From assembly GCA_002238945.1 (NCBI GenBank), contig MPNI01000009.1:1-64000 (forward strand): DNA of 64,000 nt. The letters are read 5' to 3'. This stretch comes from Proteobacteria bacterium bin106 (GTDB lineage: Bacteria; Bdellovibrionota_B; Oligoflexia; Oligoflexales; Bin106). Below the pieces are notes generated by a model. It saw only the letters and a list, made by a program, of their open reading frames with translations. It had not been told where the DNA came from and did not search any database. The translations under genes were made by a program, and so were the position numbers. How positions within the stretch are numbered: position 1 is the first letter of the stretch; the number at the start of each line of letters is the position of its first letter. Shown here piece after piece: positions 28,000-37,350 of the stretch.

Positions 28000-28287
28000 G
28001 TGAACAAAACATCATCTTATCAAAAAAAACAGCAATACAAGTCATCTTACCACAAGCAGGCTTGGTACAAACACAAATGGCAGCGCTCCCCTCTGCCTTA
28101 TTCTATGTTTACGCTATTGTTAATTTTTACCTTTTTGGGACACCTTAACCACAATCAAAACTCTGAAGTTCCTCTTTCCACCATGGAATCATCTTCTCTT
28201 TTAGATCTCAAAAAAAACGGCACTGAACCATCTCAAGAGCTTCATCACCATAACACTCTCATAGACCATGACATTTCAAATCATTGA
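28000..28287 (+). CDS. Small single-span membrane protein, hypothetical
   Basis: A frame of 95 residues from a GTG at 28000 that has AGGAA seven bases upstream. The first 30 residues are basic and Tyr/Gln/Lys-rich, then one hydrophobic helix (MFTLLLIFTFLGHL), then a polar His/Asn-rich tail. This would fit a type II membrane protein. It lies 97 bp before the vWA lipoprotein on the same strand. No homologue is recognised and it may be non-coding; confidence is low. Confidence 0.4.
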   Translation: MNKTSSYQKKQQYKSSYHKQAWYKHKWQRSPLPYSMFTLLLIFTFLGHLNHNQNSEVPLSTMESSSLLDLKKNGTEPSQELHHHNTLIDHDISNH

Positions 28288-28384
28288 TAACTGTATATAT
28301 ATTTCTATTCCAAACCACTATTTTCATAACTCCAAGTGCCCTAGCACACCTTAATTACCATCAGCTTTGAAGGATAGAGTCACC

Positions 28385-29608
28385 ATGACAACGCACAACT
28401 GTAGTTACTTCATCACCCTAATCTTCTGTATGTTTATGGTTCTCAGCATGCTCATTTTTCCAAGCTGTGCAGAAGAAAACAATACAAAACAATTTCAAAA
28501 TACCCCCACCCCTGTCAAAGGAGTGGAAACACAAATTGATCCCTCTTTAAACGATACAAATACCTCAACCCCTACTCCTATCTCTGGCATAAACAACCTC
28601 AAACTTCCCTGGCAAGATGTAGCCGTATCCGTAAATAACGGCATTACAGAAGTCAACATCGCAGATGGACACATCAAAGAACTTAACGTTCTTTGGCTTA
28701 TAGACAATAGCGTTTCTATGAAAGAATCAGGACTGCATCATATAGCCATGCAACAATTTGAAACATTTGTAGATAACTATAAAGATCATGCCAATATAGG
28801 ACTCGTTACAGCCACCACGCCAACATCCAGTTTCTGTATCCCCCAAATGATTGACCGCACAGCAACAGAGCGAGACCATGATTTTGGCTGGAACTTTGAA
28901 GTCACTGATGTCATGTTTCAAAACGTCTCCATAATCAATTGCATTGTGGAATCTGTCTCTCCAGCAGCCACTCTCAATAGACTCTTTAGCTACGGTGGAG
29001 CCTTTGCACGCAGCCATGATGAAAGCTTCCTCGATCCCCATGGTTTTACAGCCATCATCGTCGTCTCAGATAGAGCGTCTTTATCCACAGACACCGAGCA
29101 ACTTGTAAGCACATTGCTAGAAAGCCGTTTTCATCGCAATCTTGTAAGCTTCTATAGCTTCTCTTCAAAAGCTCCAAGCCAAGCAGGCGATAAAGGCAAC
29201 AGCTTTACCATAGGACAAGATAACTCTCTGCGAGATCCCTATACAGACTATAGAGAATCCAGCTATCAAACTCACTGTGGTACTCACTATACGGATTCTT
29301 ACACCAACCTTTCACAACAACTCGGCGGTAAACGCTTCAATATCTGCGAGCAAGATTGGCAACCATACTTTGAAATCATCAAAAACGAAACACTCAGCAA
29401 ACAACGTCAGGTATTTCGTCTAGATGGCCTTGCTCGAACCTCCACAATCCACTCCGTCAGTGTTGGAAATACCCTCATCACAGATTATGATATTTTCGCT
29501 CTCCATCCTCCATTACTCATCCTAGGCGATGAATCCATCAGCCAACATCACACCTCTCTACAAGTTCAATACTCAACCACCTCACACCACGCATCTATCA
29601 ACCCCTAA
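28385..29608 (+). CDS. vWA-like lipoprotein
   Basis: About 407 residues from the ATG at 28385 (AAGGA ten bases upstream). The signal peptide ends FPSC, a lipobox. A Thr/Pro linker is followed by a vWA-like domain: LNVLWLIDNSVSMKESG (D-x-S-x-S intact), NIGLVTAT, TAIIVVSD (later Asp kept). Four Cys align with those of the lipoprotein at 17056 (SSFC, INCIVESVSP, THCGTHY, FNICEQDW). The protein should face the periplasm or the outside. Unlike its paralogue it keeps the metal-binding residues. A strong terminator lies 66 bp after the stop. Together the two genes bracket the MoxR/BatA operon. Confidence 0.78.
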   Translation: MTTHNCSYFITLIFCMFMVLSMLIFPSCAEENNTKQFQNTPTPVKGVETQIDPSLNDTNTSTPTPISGINNLKLPWQDVAVSVNNGITEVNIADGHIKELNVLWLIDNSVSMKESGLHHIAMQQFETFVDNYKDHANIGLVTATTPTSSFCIPQMIDRTATERDHDFGWNFEVTDVMFQNVSIINCIVESVSPAATLNRLFSYGGAFARSHDESFLDPHGFTAIIVVSDRASLSTDTEQLVSTLLESRFHRNLVSFYSFSSKAPSQAGDKGNSFTIGQDNSLRDPYTDYRESSYQTHCGTHYTDSYTNLSQQLGGKRFNICEQDWQPYFEIIKNETLSKQRQVFRLDGLARTSTIHSVSVGNTLITDYDIFALHPPLLILGDESISQHHTSLQVQYSTTSHHASINP

Positions 29609-29674
29609 TCCTCTTTCTTCCCTCCTTGTTTCATCTCCTTTCTCCTCCTTTCCCTGATGTTTTCCTTCTCCTTA

Positions 29675-29712
29675 AGCCATCTTTGCTCTATTGAGCAAAG
29701 ATGGCTTTTTTA
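29675..29712 (+). terminator. Strong intrinsic terminator
   Basis: AGCCATCTTTGCTC (29675-29688) pairs perfectly with GAGCAAAGATGGCT (29693-29706) around a four-base loop, followed directly by TTTTT. It ends the vWA lipoprotein transcript. Confidence 0.9.
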
Positions 29713-29942
29713 TGTGCTATCTCACTCAACTTCACAACCCTTCTCATATAACCACCTGCTCTTTATGATCCATCCATAAGGAATCATCTCTCATCTATTG
29801 ATATAAATGACTAAATGAAATGTCCTTATGAATATTTGACATTTCTATGTACAATCATGCTTTCTCGATATACGGCGCAGAAACATATCTCACATCACAT
29901 CACATATGACATTTTTCACCCAACAAAAAAGGAATGCTTATC

Positions 29943-30158
29943 ATGAAAAACACCTTCTATTCACAGCCATCACAGCAACGCGGCAGTATCGCTTTTGAGT
30001 ATGTTGTAGTCACTCTGATGGGTATTGGTATCAGCTTAGTGGTGATGCAAGTAGCCAAAAAAGTGATTTATGAAAAATTATCCACCATGCAAGATCGTCT
30101 CGAAGAAACATGGGATGATGGTTTTGCACAAGATAGCGAGTTAGACAATGATTTTTGA
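29943..30158 (+). CDS. Type IV pilin-like / TadE-like small protein
   Basis: 71 residues from the ATG at 29943 (AAAAAAGGA nine bases upstream). The N-terminus has a polar leader ending in Arg-Gly, then SIAFEYVVVTLMGIGISLVV. A Gly at -1 and Glu at +5 before a hydrophobic helix is the prepilin peptidase signature used by type IV pilins, Flp and TadE-like proteins. The mature part is about 55 residues, rich in acidic residues at the C-terminus. The next gene overlaps its end by 11 bp. No tad or pil machinery is in the window. Confidence 0.65.
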   Translation: MKNTFYSQPSQQRGSIAFEYVVVTLMGIGISLVVMQVAKKVIYEKLSTMQDRLEETWDDGFAQDSELDNDF

Positions 30159-30573
30159 CATTCTTGCCACGTCTGCTCTTAGCTTACTGGCTACTACGCT
30201 GTTTTTAGAAATAACTCATCATGAAAGAATGGCTCGCAAACTGATGAGTCTAGCCGTTGTACGCAAGCAACAGTGGCAACATATCACCGACCATTGTCAA
30301 AATGTAAAGAAGAGTAGAGATAGTCAAGGAAGCCTCACACAACTAGGCATTCTACACTGCTCCACAGCACTGTATTGGAAAAATTCTGAGGGCTTATGGC
30401 AAGAGGTATGTTCAAGCAACCCTCGCCATCCTCACACCAGACCATTGAGATGGTTTAAAGTCGAAACACACTGTAAATCTAGCTCTCAGCTATTTGCTCA
30501 GAAACCTGCTCAAAAACCAGCTCAAAAACCAGCAAGCTATTTTACAGTCCTGCACTGGATCAACAAATCTTAA
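30148..30573 (+). CDS. Hypothetical membrane-anchored protein, partner of the pilin-like gene
   Basis: 141 residues starting with one hydrophobic segment (ILATSALSLLATTLFLEI) and followed by a soluble domain with four Cys (HCQN, LHCS, EVCSS, THCKS). A QKPA tetrapeptide is repeated three times near the end, due to a 12-bp duplication in the DNA. The start overlaps the pilin-like gene, so the two are translationally coupled. It could be a minor pseudopilin- or TadF-like component, but it lacks a clear prepilin cleavage site. The EAL gene converges on it 12 bp later. Confidence 0.6.
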   Translation: MIFDILATSALSLLATTLFLEITHHERMARKLMSLAVVRKQQWQHITDHCQNVKKSRDSQGSLTQLGILHCSTALYWKNSEGLWQEVCSSNPRHPHTRPLRWFKVETHCKSSSQLFAQKPAQKPAQKPASYFTVLHWINKS

Positions 30574-30585
30574 AACATCCATCTG

Positions 30586-32514
30586 CTAACAAGCAAGATC
30601 TTCCACAGAAGCTGACTTGTCATCTTTGCCTTCATCTTCCACTGCTACCTGACTAGAGCTATCTTTATTCTCTTTAACAGCATCTTTTTCAAAAAGAGTG
30701 TGCAAAGATGCTGTCTGTTTAGGCATGATGGCAGCATCACGTCCTAAAGACTTAGGGGCTCTTTGAGGCAAAGATGGCGTTTGTGCAAGCGTATCAAAAC
30801 CAAAACGACGATGAAGATCTTCTGCTCTTTCTGGCTTATGCAATAAAAATCCTTGCACATAATCCACTCCTAAACGCTTACATACTCGCAGCTCTTCAAT
30901 AGTTTCTACTCCTTCAGCAAGGAGCTTATGATTGAATCGACTGGAGTAGTCCACAAATAACTTGATAATGCTTTCTTTTTGAGGATCCTTATCCACATCT
31001 ACAATAATGGCACGATCAAGCTTCACAAGATCTGGTTTAATGGCAATAAGCCTTTGAAAATTCGCATACCCTCTACACACATCATCTGTGGCAATACGAC
31101 AATCTATACGCTGCAAACGTGATTTAGCTTCAAGCAGAAAATCAAAGTTCTTAATGATACGCGACTCAGCAATTTCAAAAGTGATCTGACTTCCTTTGGG
31201 AATCAAATGAGCCAGCTTTTCTATATAATAGAGATTTCTTGGAAAGATATTCACCAACAGCATACCTGGTAAATGCAAACCATTCTCTGTGGCTAAACCG
31301 ATACACACTTGATCAAGTTCTAAAGATACATCACACTTTTGAGCAAGCTTGAATAAGGTATCAGGATTGAGAAATCGCGGATCCACATGAAATTCCTGAT
31401 CACCAACATACTCTTTGATCCTGGCTACATCGATACCCAGTAATGATTCAAAACCATAGAGCTTATCACGCATACTCGATAAACTATCTTGCTCACGAGC
31501 ATGGTGAACATCTTCTTCGCTGATGTTTTTAAGATCAAAAACTCCCTGAAATCTCGAATAAAAGAAATCATCACTTGCCATCAATGACTGCAGAAAATCT
31601 TTTTCCTTAGCCGTAGCAGAACTTTGAAGCAAGCCAGCATTTCTCTTTGCTTGCCGAACAGCTATGTTGATCTGATCTTGGACATTGAAACAATGGTTAT
31701 GCATCAAAGATGCATAACCAACAGAAAACGATAACATCTTCTCAAAAAGACCTACCATATTCTGTTGCTGACCATGAGTCATCAAAAATTCTCTCACCTG
31801 TATTTGCAATTGACAAAAGAATTTATGAGAAAAATCATTCAAAAATCCACACGGTAAAACTTTACCGTGTTCTTGATGAAAAGGCGTAAAGATATAATAC
31901 ACATTGGAATTAGCATCTTGACGAAAGATCAAGTCCTGCTCTGTGGAACGGCCCATTTCCTGCCATACTTTTCGCACCACCTTAGAAAACATATCAAGCA
32001 TTTGAGCATGAACCTTCACCCCATACTCCGTATAGATGTTCTGATGAGCTGAAGCATCGATATACATCAAATACACAATTTTGTGATTTAAAACAAAATT
32101 AGCTAGCACCTGACGATCAAAAAAGGATGTACAACTGCTATGGCGAAACCAAGAAGGACCCACTCGATAATCTTTTTGAATATAATTGGCTAAATCCACA
32201 GCCCCCATAGTGACGTGAATCATAGGAAAATCGTAATCTTTTTTCAGCCAATTGCCAGGCTGCTCATGACCATCTGGTGAGAGCAGAAAAAGAGCTGCTT
32301 TCTTAGCCCATCCCTTAAGCACTTCTTGCCATAACTTACTATCCAAGGCAGGATGACAAGCATCTGCTACCACCACAGCAAACTCTTGATGAAAGGTTTG
32401 CATATATGACAGAAGATCACCATCAACAATTCGACTGACCACAACACCATGCTCGGTTAATTCTGATTCTAAAGACTCCCCATAAGCTTGATCAGATAAA
32501 GCGATCAGTATCAT
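30586..32514 (-). CDS. EAL-domain protein with altered signature, c-di-GMP related
   Basis: 642 residues. Residues 1-130 resemble a receiver-like domain without a clear phosphoacceptor motif. Residues about 130-300 look like a degenerate GGDEF-type region (YLMYIDASAHQNIY...). The C-terminal EAL domain keeps many presumed catalytic positions: FES-L in place of EAL, LLVNIFPRNL, ITFEIAES, a DD pair in ATDDVCRGYANF, VKLDRAI, LAEGVET and YVQGFLLHKP. The changed ESL and DDVC motifs leave activity open: it may be a c-di-GMP phosphodiesterase or only a c-di-GMP sensor. AGGAA lies before the ATG. A charged tail of about 60 residues follows the EAL domain. Confidence 0.8.
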   Translation of the reverse strand: MILIALSDQAYGESLESELTEHGVVVSRIVDGDLLSYMQTFHQEFAVVVADACHPALDSKLWQEVLKGWAKKAALFLLSPDGHEQPGNWLKKDYDFPMIHVTMGAVDLANYIQKDYRVGPSWFRHSSCTSFFDRQVLANFVLNHKIVYLMYIDASAHQNIYTEYGVKVHAQMLDMFSKVVRKVWQEMGRSTEQDLIFRQDANSNVYYIFTPFHQEHGKVLPCGFLNDFSHKFFCQLQIQVREFLMTHGQQQNMVGLFEKMLSFSVGYASLMHNHCFNVQDQINIAVRQAKRNAGLLQSSATAKEKDFLQSLMASDDFFYSRFQGVFDLKNISEEDVHHAREQDSLSSMRDKLYGFESLLGIDVARIKEYVGDQEFHVDPRFLNPDTLFKLAQKCDVSLELDQVCIGLATENGLHLPGMLLVNIFPRNLYYIEKLAHLIPKGSQITFEIAESRIIKNFDFLLEAKSRLQRIDCRIATDDVCRGYANFQRLIAIKPDLVKLDRAIIVDVDKDPQKESIIKLFVDYSSRFNHKLLAEGVETIEELRVCKRLGVDYVQGFLLHKPERAEDLHRRFGFDTLAQTPSLPQRAPKSLGRDAAIMPKQTASLHTLFEKDAVKENKDSSSQVAVEDEGKDDKSASVEDLAC

Positions 32515-32898
32515 GAAATTTCCTATCTTTCCTAACTTATTAACAAATGATTCATTGCAATATCATAAAGCTTCACCCATGATGCAACGAGCATATCTAT
32601 ACAGCCTACTCACTCCATCAGGCTCACACATATCGTCTTGATGAAAAAAAAGTTAATCATCAACTTTTTCACCACCCACGCCCCATCAGCAAGTCCTATC
32701 AAATCCAATCACTTCCCGTTACACCAAAGATTATTTATTATAGACATCTCACAGCCAGCACAAACAGCTAGCAAACAAGCTAGCAAAAATCTTGTTATGT
32801 TTTCAAACAGACTCACATAATATAAACACTTATAATATAAAGTGAGCTCTCTTAGCACAGTCAAAACCATAAGCACAACATCACAACACAGAGGAACT
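32515..32898. other. Divergent spacer between the EAL gene and alaS
   Basis: About 380 bp with two AGCTAGC-type words (about 32768 and 32780) and a direct repeat tataatataaa (about 32817-32840) before alaS. No gene or terminator seen; it presumably holds both promoters. Confidence 0.4.
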
Positions 32899-35769
32899 AT
32901 GTCTGAGCGTCATGATGATTCACATAAGGATTCTTACAACTTCCATATACCTTTTCTTTCTTCAAAAGAGGTTCGGAAAGCTTTTATGGATTTCTATGGC
33001 AAACACCATCACAAAGTCCTTCCCAGCTCACCACTTGTGCTACCAAACGATCCTAGCACGTTATTTATCAACTCAGGGATGATGCCCTTTAAATCCATCT
33101 TCCTTGGCCATAACCCACAAAACCTCTCACGTGTTTGCAATACCCAGAAGGTACTGCGCGTATCAGGAAAACATAATGATCTTGATGAAGTAGGACTGGA
33201 TGATTATCATCACACCTTTTTTGAAATGTTAGGACATTGGTCCTTTGGTGATTACTTTAAAAAAGAAACCATCCTTCTTGGTTGGGAACTGATGACAGAG
33301 GTTTACAAATTTCCTAAAAACCGCTTATTTGTCACAGTTCATCATTCTGATGATGAAGCCTATGAGCTGTGGTGTAAAGAAACCGACATAGAACAGCATC
33401 GCATTTTACGTTTTGATAAAGATAATTTTTGGGAGATGGCTGCCACAGGTCCCTGTGGCACATGCTCTGAAATTCACTTTGACCGCGGTGATATTCATAG
33501 CCAAAAAGCCACTTATAACCATCCCATACACGGAGTGAATGGCAAAGGTCATCGCTACGTAGAACTGATCAATTTTGTTTTCATCGCTTTTCAAAAACTT
33601 AGCGATGGTGGTTTACAACCTCTAAAAGAAAAACATGTGGATACCGGTGCTGGACTCGAAAGGTTATGTGCCATACTTCAAGGACAGGCATCTAATTATG
33701 AAACCGATCTGTTTAAACCCCTCACCCACCATATAGCCACACTCCTAAATGCTCCTTACCATAAAGGAGAGAAAGGAACACCCCATCGCGTCATCAGCGA
33801 CCATATCCGTGCTGTAAGCTTTGCTATCGCCGATGGTGTACATTTTTCCAATGAAGGCAGAGGCTATGTCATCCGACGTATTCTCAGACGTGCTCTACGT
33901 TATGGTCATAAAATTGGTCTTAAAACCCCTACTCTTTTTCACCTCGTTGACCCTCTCAGCACCATTATGGGTACCACTTTCCCTGAACTTGCAGAACGTC
34001 AAGACTTTATCAAAGAGATGATCCATAACGAAGAAGAACAGTTTCTCAAAACCCTACGCAAAGGATTGAATAAGCTCGAAGAGATTATGGCTAATATAGC
34101 TGCCACAAAAACAGCAAAGCAGCCTGCAACCATCCATGGTCGTGATGTCTTTACCCTCTATGACACCTATGGTTTTCCCATAGATCTTACAGCTCAAGTA
34201 GCGCGAGAACACAGCTTACGTATCGATGAAGATGGCTACCATAAAGCGATGCTTGAACAAAAAAATCGCGCCAAAAAAGCCCAGATGTTCACAGATCTCA
34301 ATAAAGATAACTGGACATATTTAAGCGAAGATAAAACCACCACATTCTGCGGCTACACCACCCTAGAATACCCTGACGCTCAAACCCTGGCTATGCGCCA
34401 AGATAGCAAGGATGGCAATATGTATCACTGTATATTAAAAACCACCCCTTTCTACCCCACCTCTGGTGGTCAGAAAGGCGATAAAGGCTGGTTAAAAAAT
34501 GATCTCCTTACCTTTGAAGTTACGAGTACTGATTATCATATGGAACACATCATGCACACCTGTGTTCTCAAAAAAGGCCAACCATCTCACAACTTTCAAG
34601 AATGTGGCACTTTTTACGCCATGGTCAATAAACAGTACAGAAGACGTACCGCACAACACCATTCCACCACACATCTTCTCCACGCTGCCCTCAAAAAACA
34701 CTTCAGTGAAGACATCACTCAAAGAGGTGCTTACTACGATGAACATATTCTCCGCTTTGATTTTTCCTTTCCTCGAGCCCTCACCACAAAAGACCTCCAC
34801 TATCTTGAAAACACTCTCAATACAACCATTCGAGACGCTCTACCTGTAACGGTTGAAAACATGCCTTTGGCTTTAGCCAAAGCGAGTGGAGCACTCACTT
34901 TCGCAGGTGAATCCTACGGCGAAGAGGTACGAGTCTTAACCATGCAAGATAGTAACAATGCTGATCAATGGGTTTCAAAGGAATTATGTGGAGGAACACA
35001 TGTCCACAACACAGGAAGTATTGGTATCATGATCATTCTCTCAGAGAGTGCTGTAGCTGCAGGAATTCGACGTATCACGGCAAAAGCTGGTGATGCTGCT
35101 TATGAATATATCAAGCTCCAACAACGAGAACTTTACAGTATCTATCAGACGTTTTCGGTGCCTTTTTCCACAAAAACCTACCTCGAAACCCTCAAACATA
35201 CCACACCGTCAACAGATAAAAAGCCACAAGCCTCACCTTCTGATCAACTTCCAGCTCTAAGCTACGCCAAAACGCTCAAGGAAAAATCCACTCATCAAGA
35301 AACCATTATTAAAAAACTCAACCGCGAGCGGATTGAAGGACTTGCTGCAACAATCAAAGAAGACACACAAACACACACACATGGCCATCATATCATTGCC
35401 CATGATGTCACATACCTGGCATGGGATAACACATTACTCACAGAGTTATCTGCTAAAATAACCCAAAATCACCATGAATCTTTCATCGCTTGTTTATACA
35501 CTTACAATAAACAAGCCAAGCCAAATACAACACAATCCACAGCCAATATCACCCTTTTTGTCTCAGTATCCACAGCACTACAACCTACTTGGCATGCTGG
35601 AAAACTGGTCAGTTATTTATGCAAACAGTGGCAAGGACGAGGTGGTGGCAGACCTGATCGAGCCAAAGGAGGCATTAAAGAATATAGCTCATCCAGCGCT
35701 AGCTTCAAAAAAGCTCTCACAGAGCATATATATGAGTACAACGCCACTAACAAGACATCTACATCCTAA
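32899..35769 (+). CDS. alaS: Alanyl-tRNA synthetase
   Basis: AlaRS charges tRNA-Ala and edits mischarged Ser/Gly. From the ATG at 32899 (GAGGA upstream) it is 956 residues, longer than the usual 870-880. Motifs: SSPLVLPNDPSTLFINSGMM and QKVLRVSGKHNDLDEVG in the catalytic core, MLGHWSFGDYFKKE, GAGLERL, the editing-domain zinc motif HHSTTHLLHAAL and CGGTHVHNTG, and the C-Ala domain ending GRGGGRPDRAKGG. The additional length is spread over insertions, among them a stretch near residue 770 (KPQASPSDQLPA). The frame extends upstream to 32842 but without a ribosome site. Confidence 0.95.
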   Translation: MSERHDDSHKDSYNFHIPFLSSKEVRKAFMDFYGKHHHKVLPSSPLVLPNDPSTLFINSGMMPFKSIFLGHNPQNLSRVCNTQKVLRVSGKHNDLDEVGLDDYHHTFFEMLGHWSFGDYFKKETILLGWELMTEVYKFPKNRLFVTVHHSDDEAYELWCKETDIEQHRILRFDKDNFWEMAATGPCGTCSEIHFDRGDIHSQKATYNHPIHGVNGKGHRYVELINFVFIAFQKLSDGGLQPLKEKHVDTGAGLERLCAILQGQASNYETDLFKPLTHHIATLLNAPYHKGEKGTPHRVISDHIRAVSFAIADGVHFSNEGRGYVIRRILRRALRYGHKIGLKTPTLFHLVDPLSTIMGTTFPELAERQDFIKEMIHNEEEQFLKTLRKGLNKLEEIMANIAATKTAKQPATIHGRDVFTLYDTYGFPIDLTAQVAREHSLRIDEDGYHKAMLEQKNRAKKAQMFTDLNKDNWTYLSEDKTTTFCGYTTLEYPDAQTLAMRQDSKDGNMYHCILKTTPFYPTSGGQKGDKGWLKNDLLTFEVTSTDYHMEHIMHTCVLKKGQPSHNFQECGTFYAMVNKQYRRRTAQHHSTTHLLHAALKKHFSEDITQRGAYYDEHILRFDFSFPRALTTKDLHYLENTLNTTIRDALPVTVENMPLALAKASGALTFAGESYGEEVRVLTMQDSNNADQWVSKELCGGTHVHNTGSIGIMIILSESAVAAGIRRITAKAGDAAYEYIKLQQRELYSIYQTFSVPFSTKTYLETLKHTTPSTDKKPQASPSDQLPALSYAKTLKEKSTHQETIIKKLNRERIEGLAATIKEDTQTHTHGHHIIAHDVTYLAWDNTLLTELSAKITQNHHESFIACLYTYNKQAKPNTTQSTANITLFVSVSTALQPTWHAGKLVSYLCKQWQGRGGGRPDRAKGGIKEYSSSSASFKKALTEHIYEYNATNKTSTS

Positions 35770-35778
35770 ATGACTCAC

Positions 35779-35816
35779 TGAGCTATTACCTGGAGCTATT
35801 ACCTGGAGCTATTACC
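35779..35816. repeat. 13-bp tandem repeat after alaS, three copies
   Basis: tggagctattacc occurs twice perfectly and once with a one-base deletion, starting 10 bp after the alaS stop. The rest of the 35770-36139 spacer shows only AT-rich sequence with CATATGAA-like words and no gene. Confidence 0.85.
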
Positions 35817-36139
35817 TGCTCATTATTGATAACTCATAGAATGAGCCGTAAGCACATGTACATGAATGAACACATATATAATGCTAGCTTTAATCCACAC
35901 ATATGAATATACATATGAACCATATAAAAAAACTATCTACACATATCTCAGTATCTAAAAGTGCATAAATTGTGTATAAGAAGTCTGCTTGATCTTTAAA
36001 TAGAATTCTTGCACATCTCTACTGTCATAATAAGGCTTAGCTATAAGAAGATGTCTAAGCTGTATAACTTCACAGAATCACTAAAGCACAACCATATACA
36101 TAACATAAACCATCACATTCATCGGAGTAAGACCCTTTC

Positions 36140-37054
36140 ATGAAATGCCACTTGTATTTGCTACGCACTGCAGCAATGACTCTTTGTTTTGCTGCAATCG
36201 CCACAGGTTGTGGCAATATGACATCAGCACCGCAAAATCACCAAACATCGAGGTTACATTCTGTAAATGACGGATCCAATTATTTTATCATAACCAATGC
36301 AAATAATGATTCATCATCTCTAACTTTTTACTCATGTTCTGTAATAAGTGAACAAGAAACCCACATACTCCAAAATCCTACAGCGCATCCCCACTATTGT
36401 GTCAGTGCATTTCAAACAGCAGATGGTTTGCCACTTACTGTCAGTAAACAATCCCTGCTAAGCAAAGAAATCCAAGATTTTCTAACCAAGAACTGGCAAA
36501 AAATCAAAACTTTGAATCAGATCACTCTTAAAGAAATGAACCTCAATGATCACAATGGTAATCATTTCATATATTTTGCTGCTATGACAACTTTGAGTGG
36601 TCTCATAACATTAGGAATATCCATAATAACAAAAAAACGCCTCTTTGAAATAGCTAGTGGATTGCTCTCAATAACTTCATTTATTATTTTTGGCTACGCT
36701 GCAGGAAGCAGCTTAAGAACATTCGATGCCAGATATCACTACAGAGAAGCAAAAAAAGACCATACTCTCAGAGCAAAAACACATTTTCCATTAACCATAC
36801 ATAAAAACATCCATTTTGACACACTGGCTAAAGAAAACAACCTAACAAGTAGTGATGAATACCAGTATTTTCAAAATATCATTAAACCTCTTGGCAGTAT
36901 CTCAAACGAATATCAAAACGAAGTAGCCATCAATGATACTTTTTATAAAAACTTTGCCAAATTCCTTCAAAAGCTAAACGTAACTACAAACAAAGAGATA
37001 TCTTTATATTGCCTCATAAGCCTTACAAAAACAAAAGAATGCAACCCAATATGA
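36140..37054 (+). CDS. Four-Cys lipoprotein family member
   Basis: 304 residues. The signal peptide ends ATGC (lipobox, Cys about residue 24). Family core: FIITNANNDSSSLTFYSC, then YCVSAFQTADGLPLTVSKQSL. Two hydrophobic segments follow (IYFAAMTTLSGLITLGISII; GLLSITSFIIFGYAAG), separated by a short KKR turn. The C-terminal block reads FDTLAKENN...ISNEYQNEVAINDTFYKNFAKFLQKLN...YC...ECNPI. It is closest to the lipoprotein at 22177 over its entire length. The next paralogue lies 300 bp downstream on the same strand. A topology with both Cys-bearing ends on the same side of a membrane is inferred. Function unknown. Confidence 0.8.
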   Translation: MKCHLYLLRTAAMTLCFAAIATGCGNMTSAPQNHQTSRLHSVNDGSNYFIITNANNDSSSLTFYSCSVISEQETHILQNPTAHPHYCVSAFQTADGLPLTVSKQSLLSKEIQDFLTKNWQKIKTLNQITLKEMNLNDHNGNHFIYFAAMTTLSGLITLGISIITKKRLFEIASGLLSITSFIIFGYAAGSSLRTFDARYHYREAKKDHTLRAKTHFPLTIHKNIHFDTLAKENNLTSSDEYQYFQNIIKPLGSISNEYQNEVAINDTFYKNFAKFLQKLNVTTNKEISLYCLISLTKTKECNPI

Positions 37055-37350
37055 TGTAACATAGTTTGTTACTGCTAAACGAAGCACTTGCCCAACATAG
37101 CAAGCGTTCATATAATACAAACTACCTAAGCAGATAGATTTGTAAGTTAACATAGCGTAACATACAGCATATGACCAAGAAGCACAGCAAACATTTTGTT
37201 GCTAAAATGAAGAATCCTGATATACATCTCATGTTAACTCATGTTGGCACCCATCTTGCAAGTCATATATTATTCTTACTTTTAATAAGAAGTTCATTAG
37301 ATTATACGAAGATATAAATTGGCAAACCATCTTACAAGGAGAAATTCATC

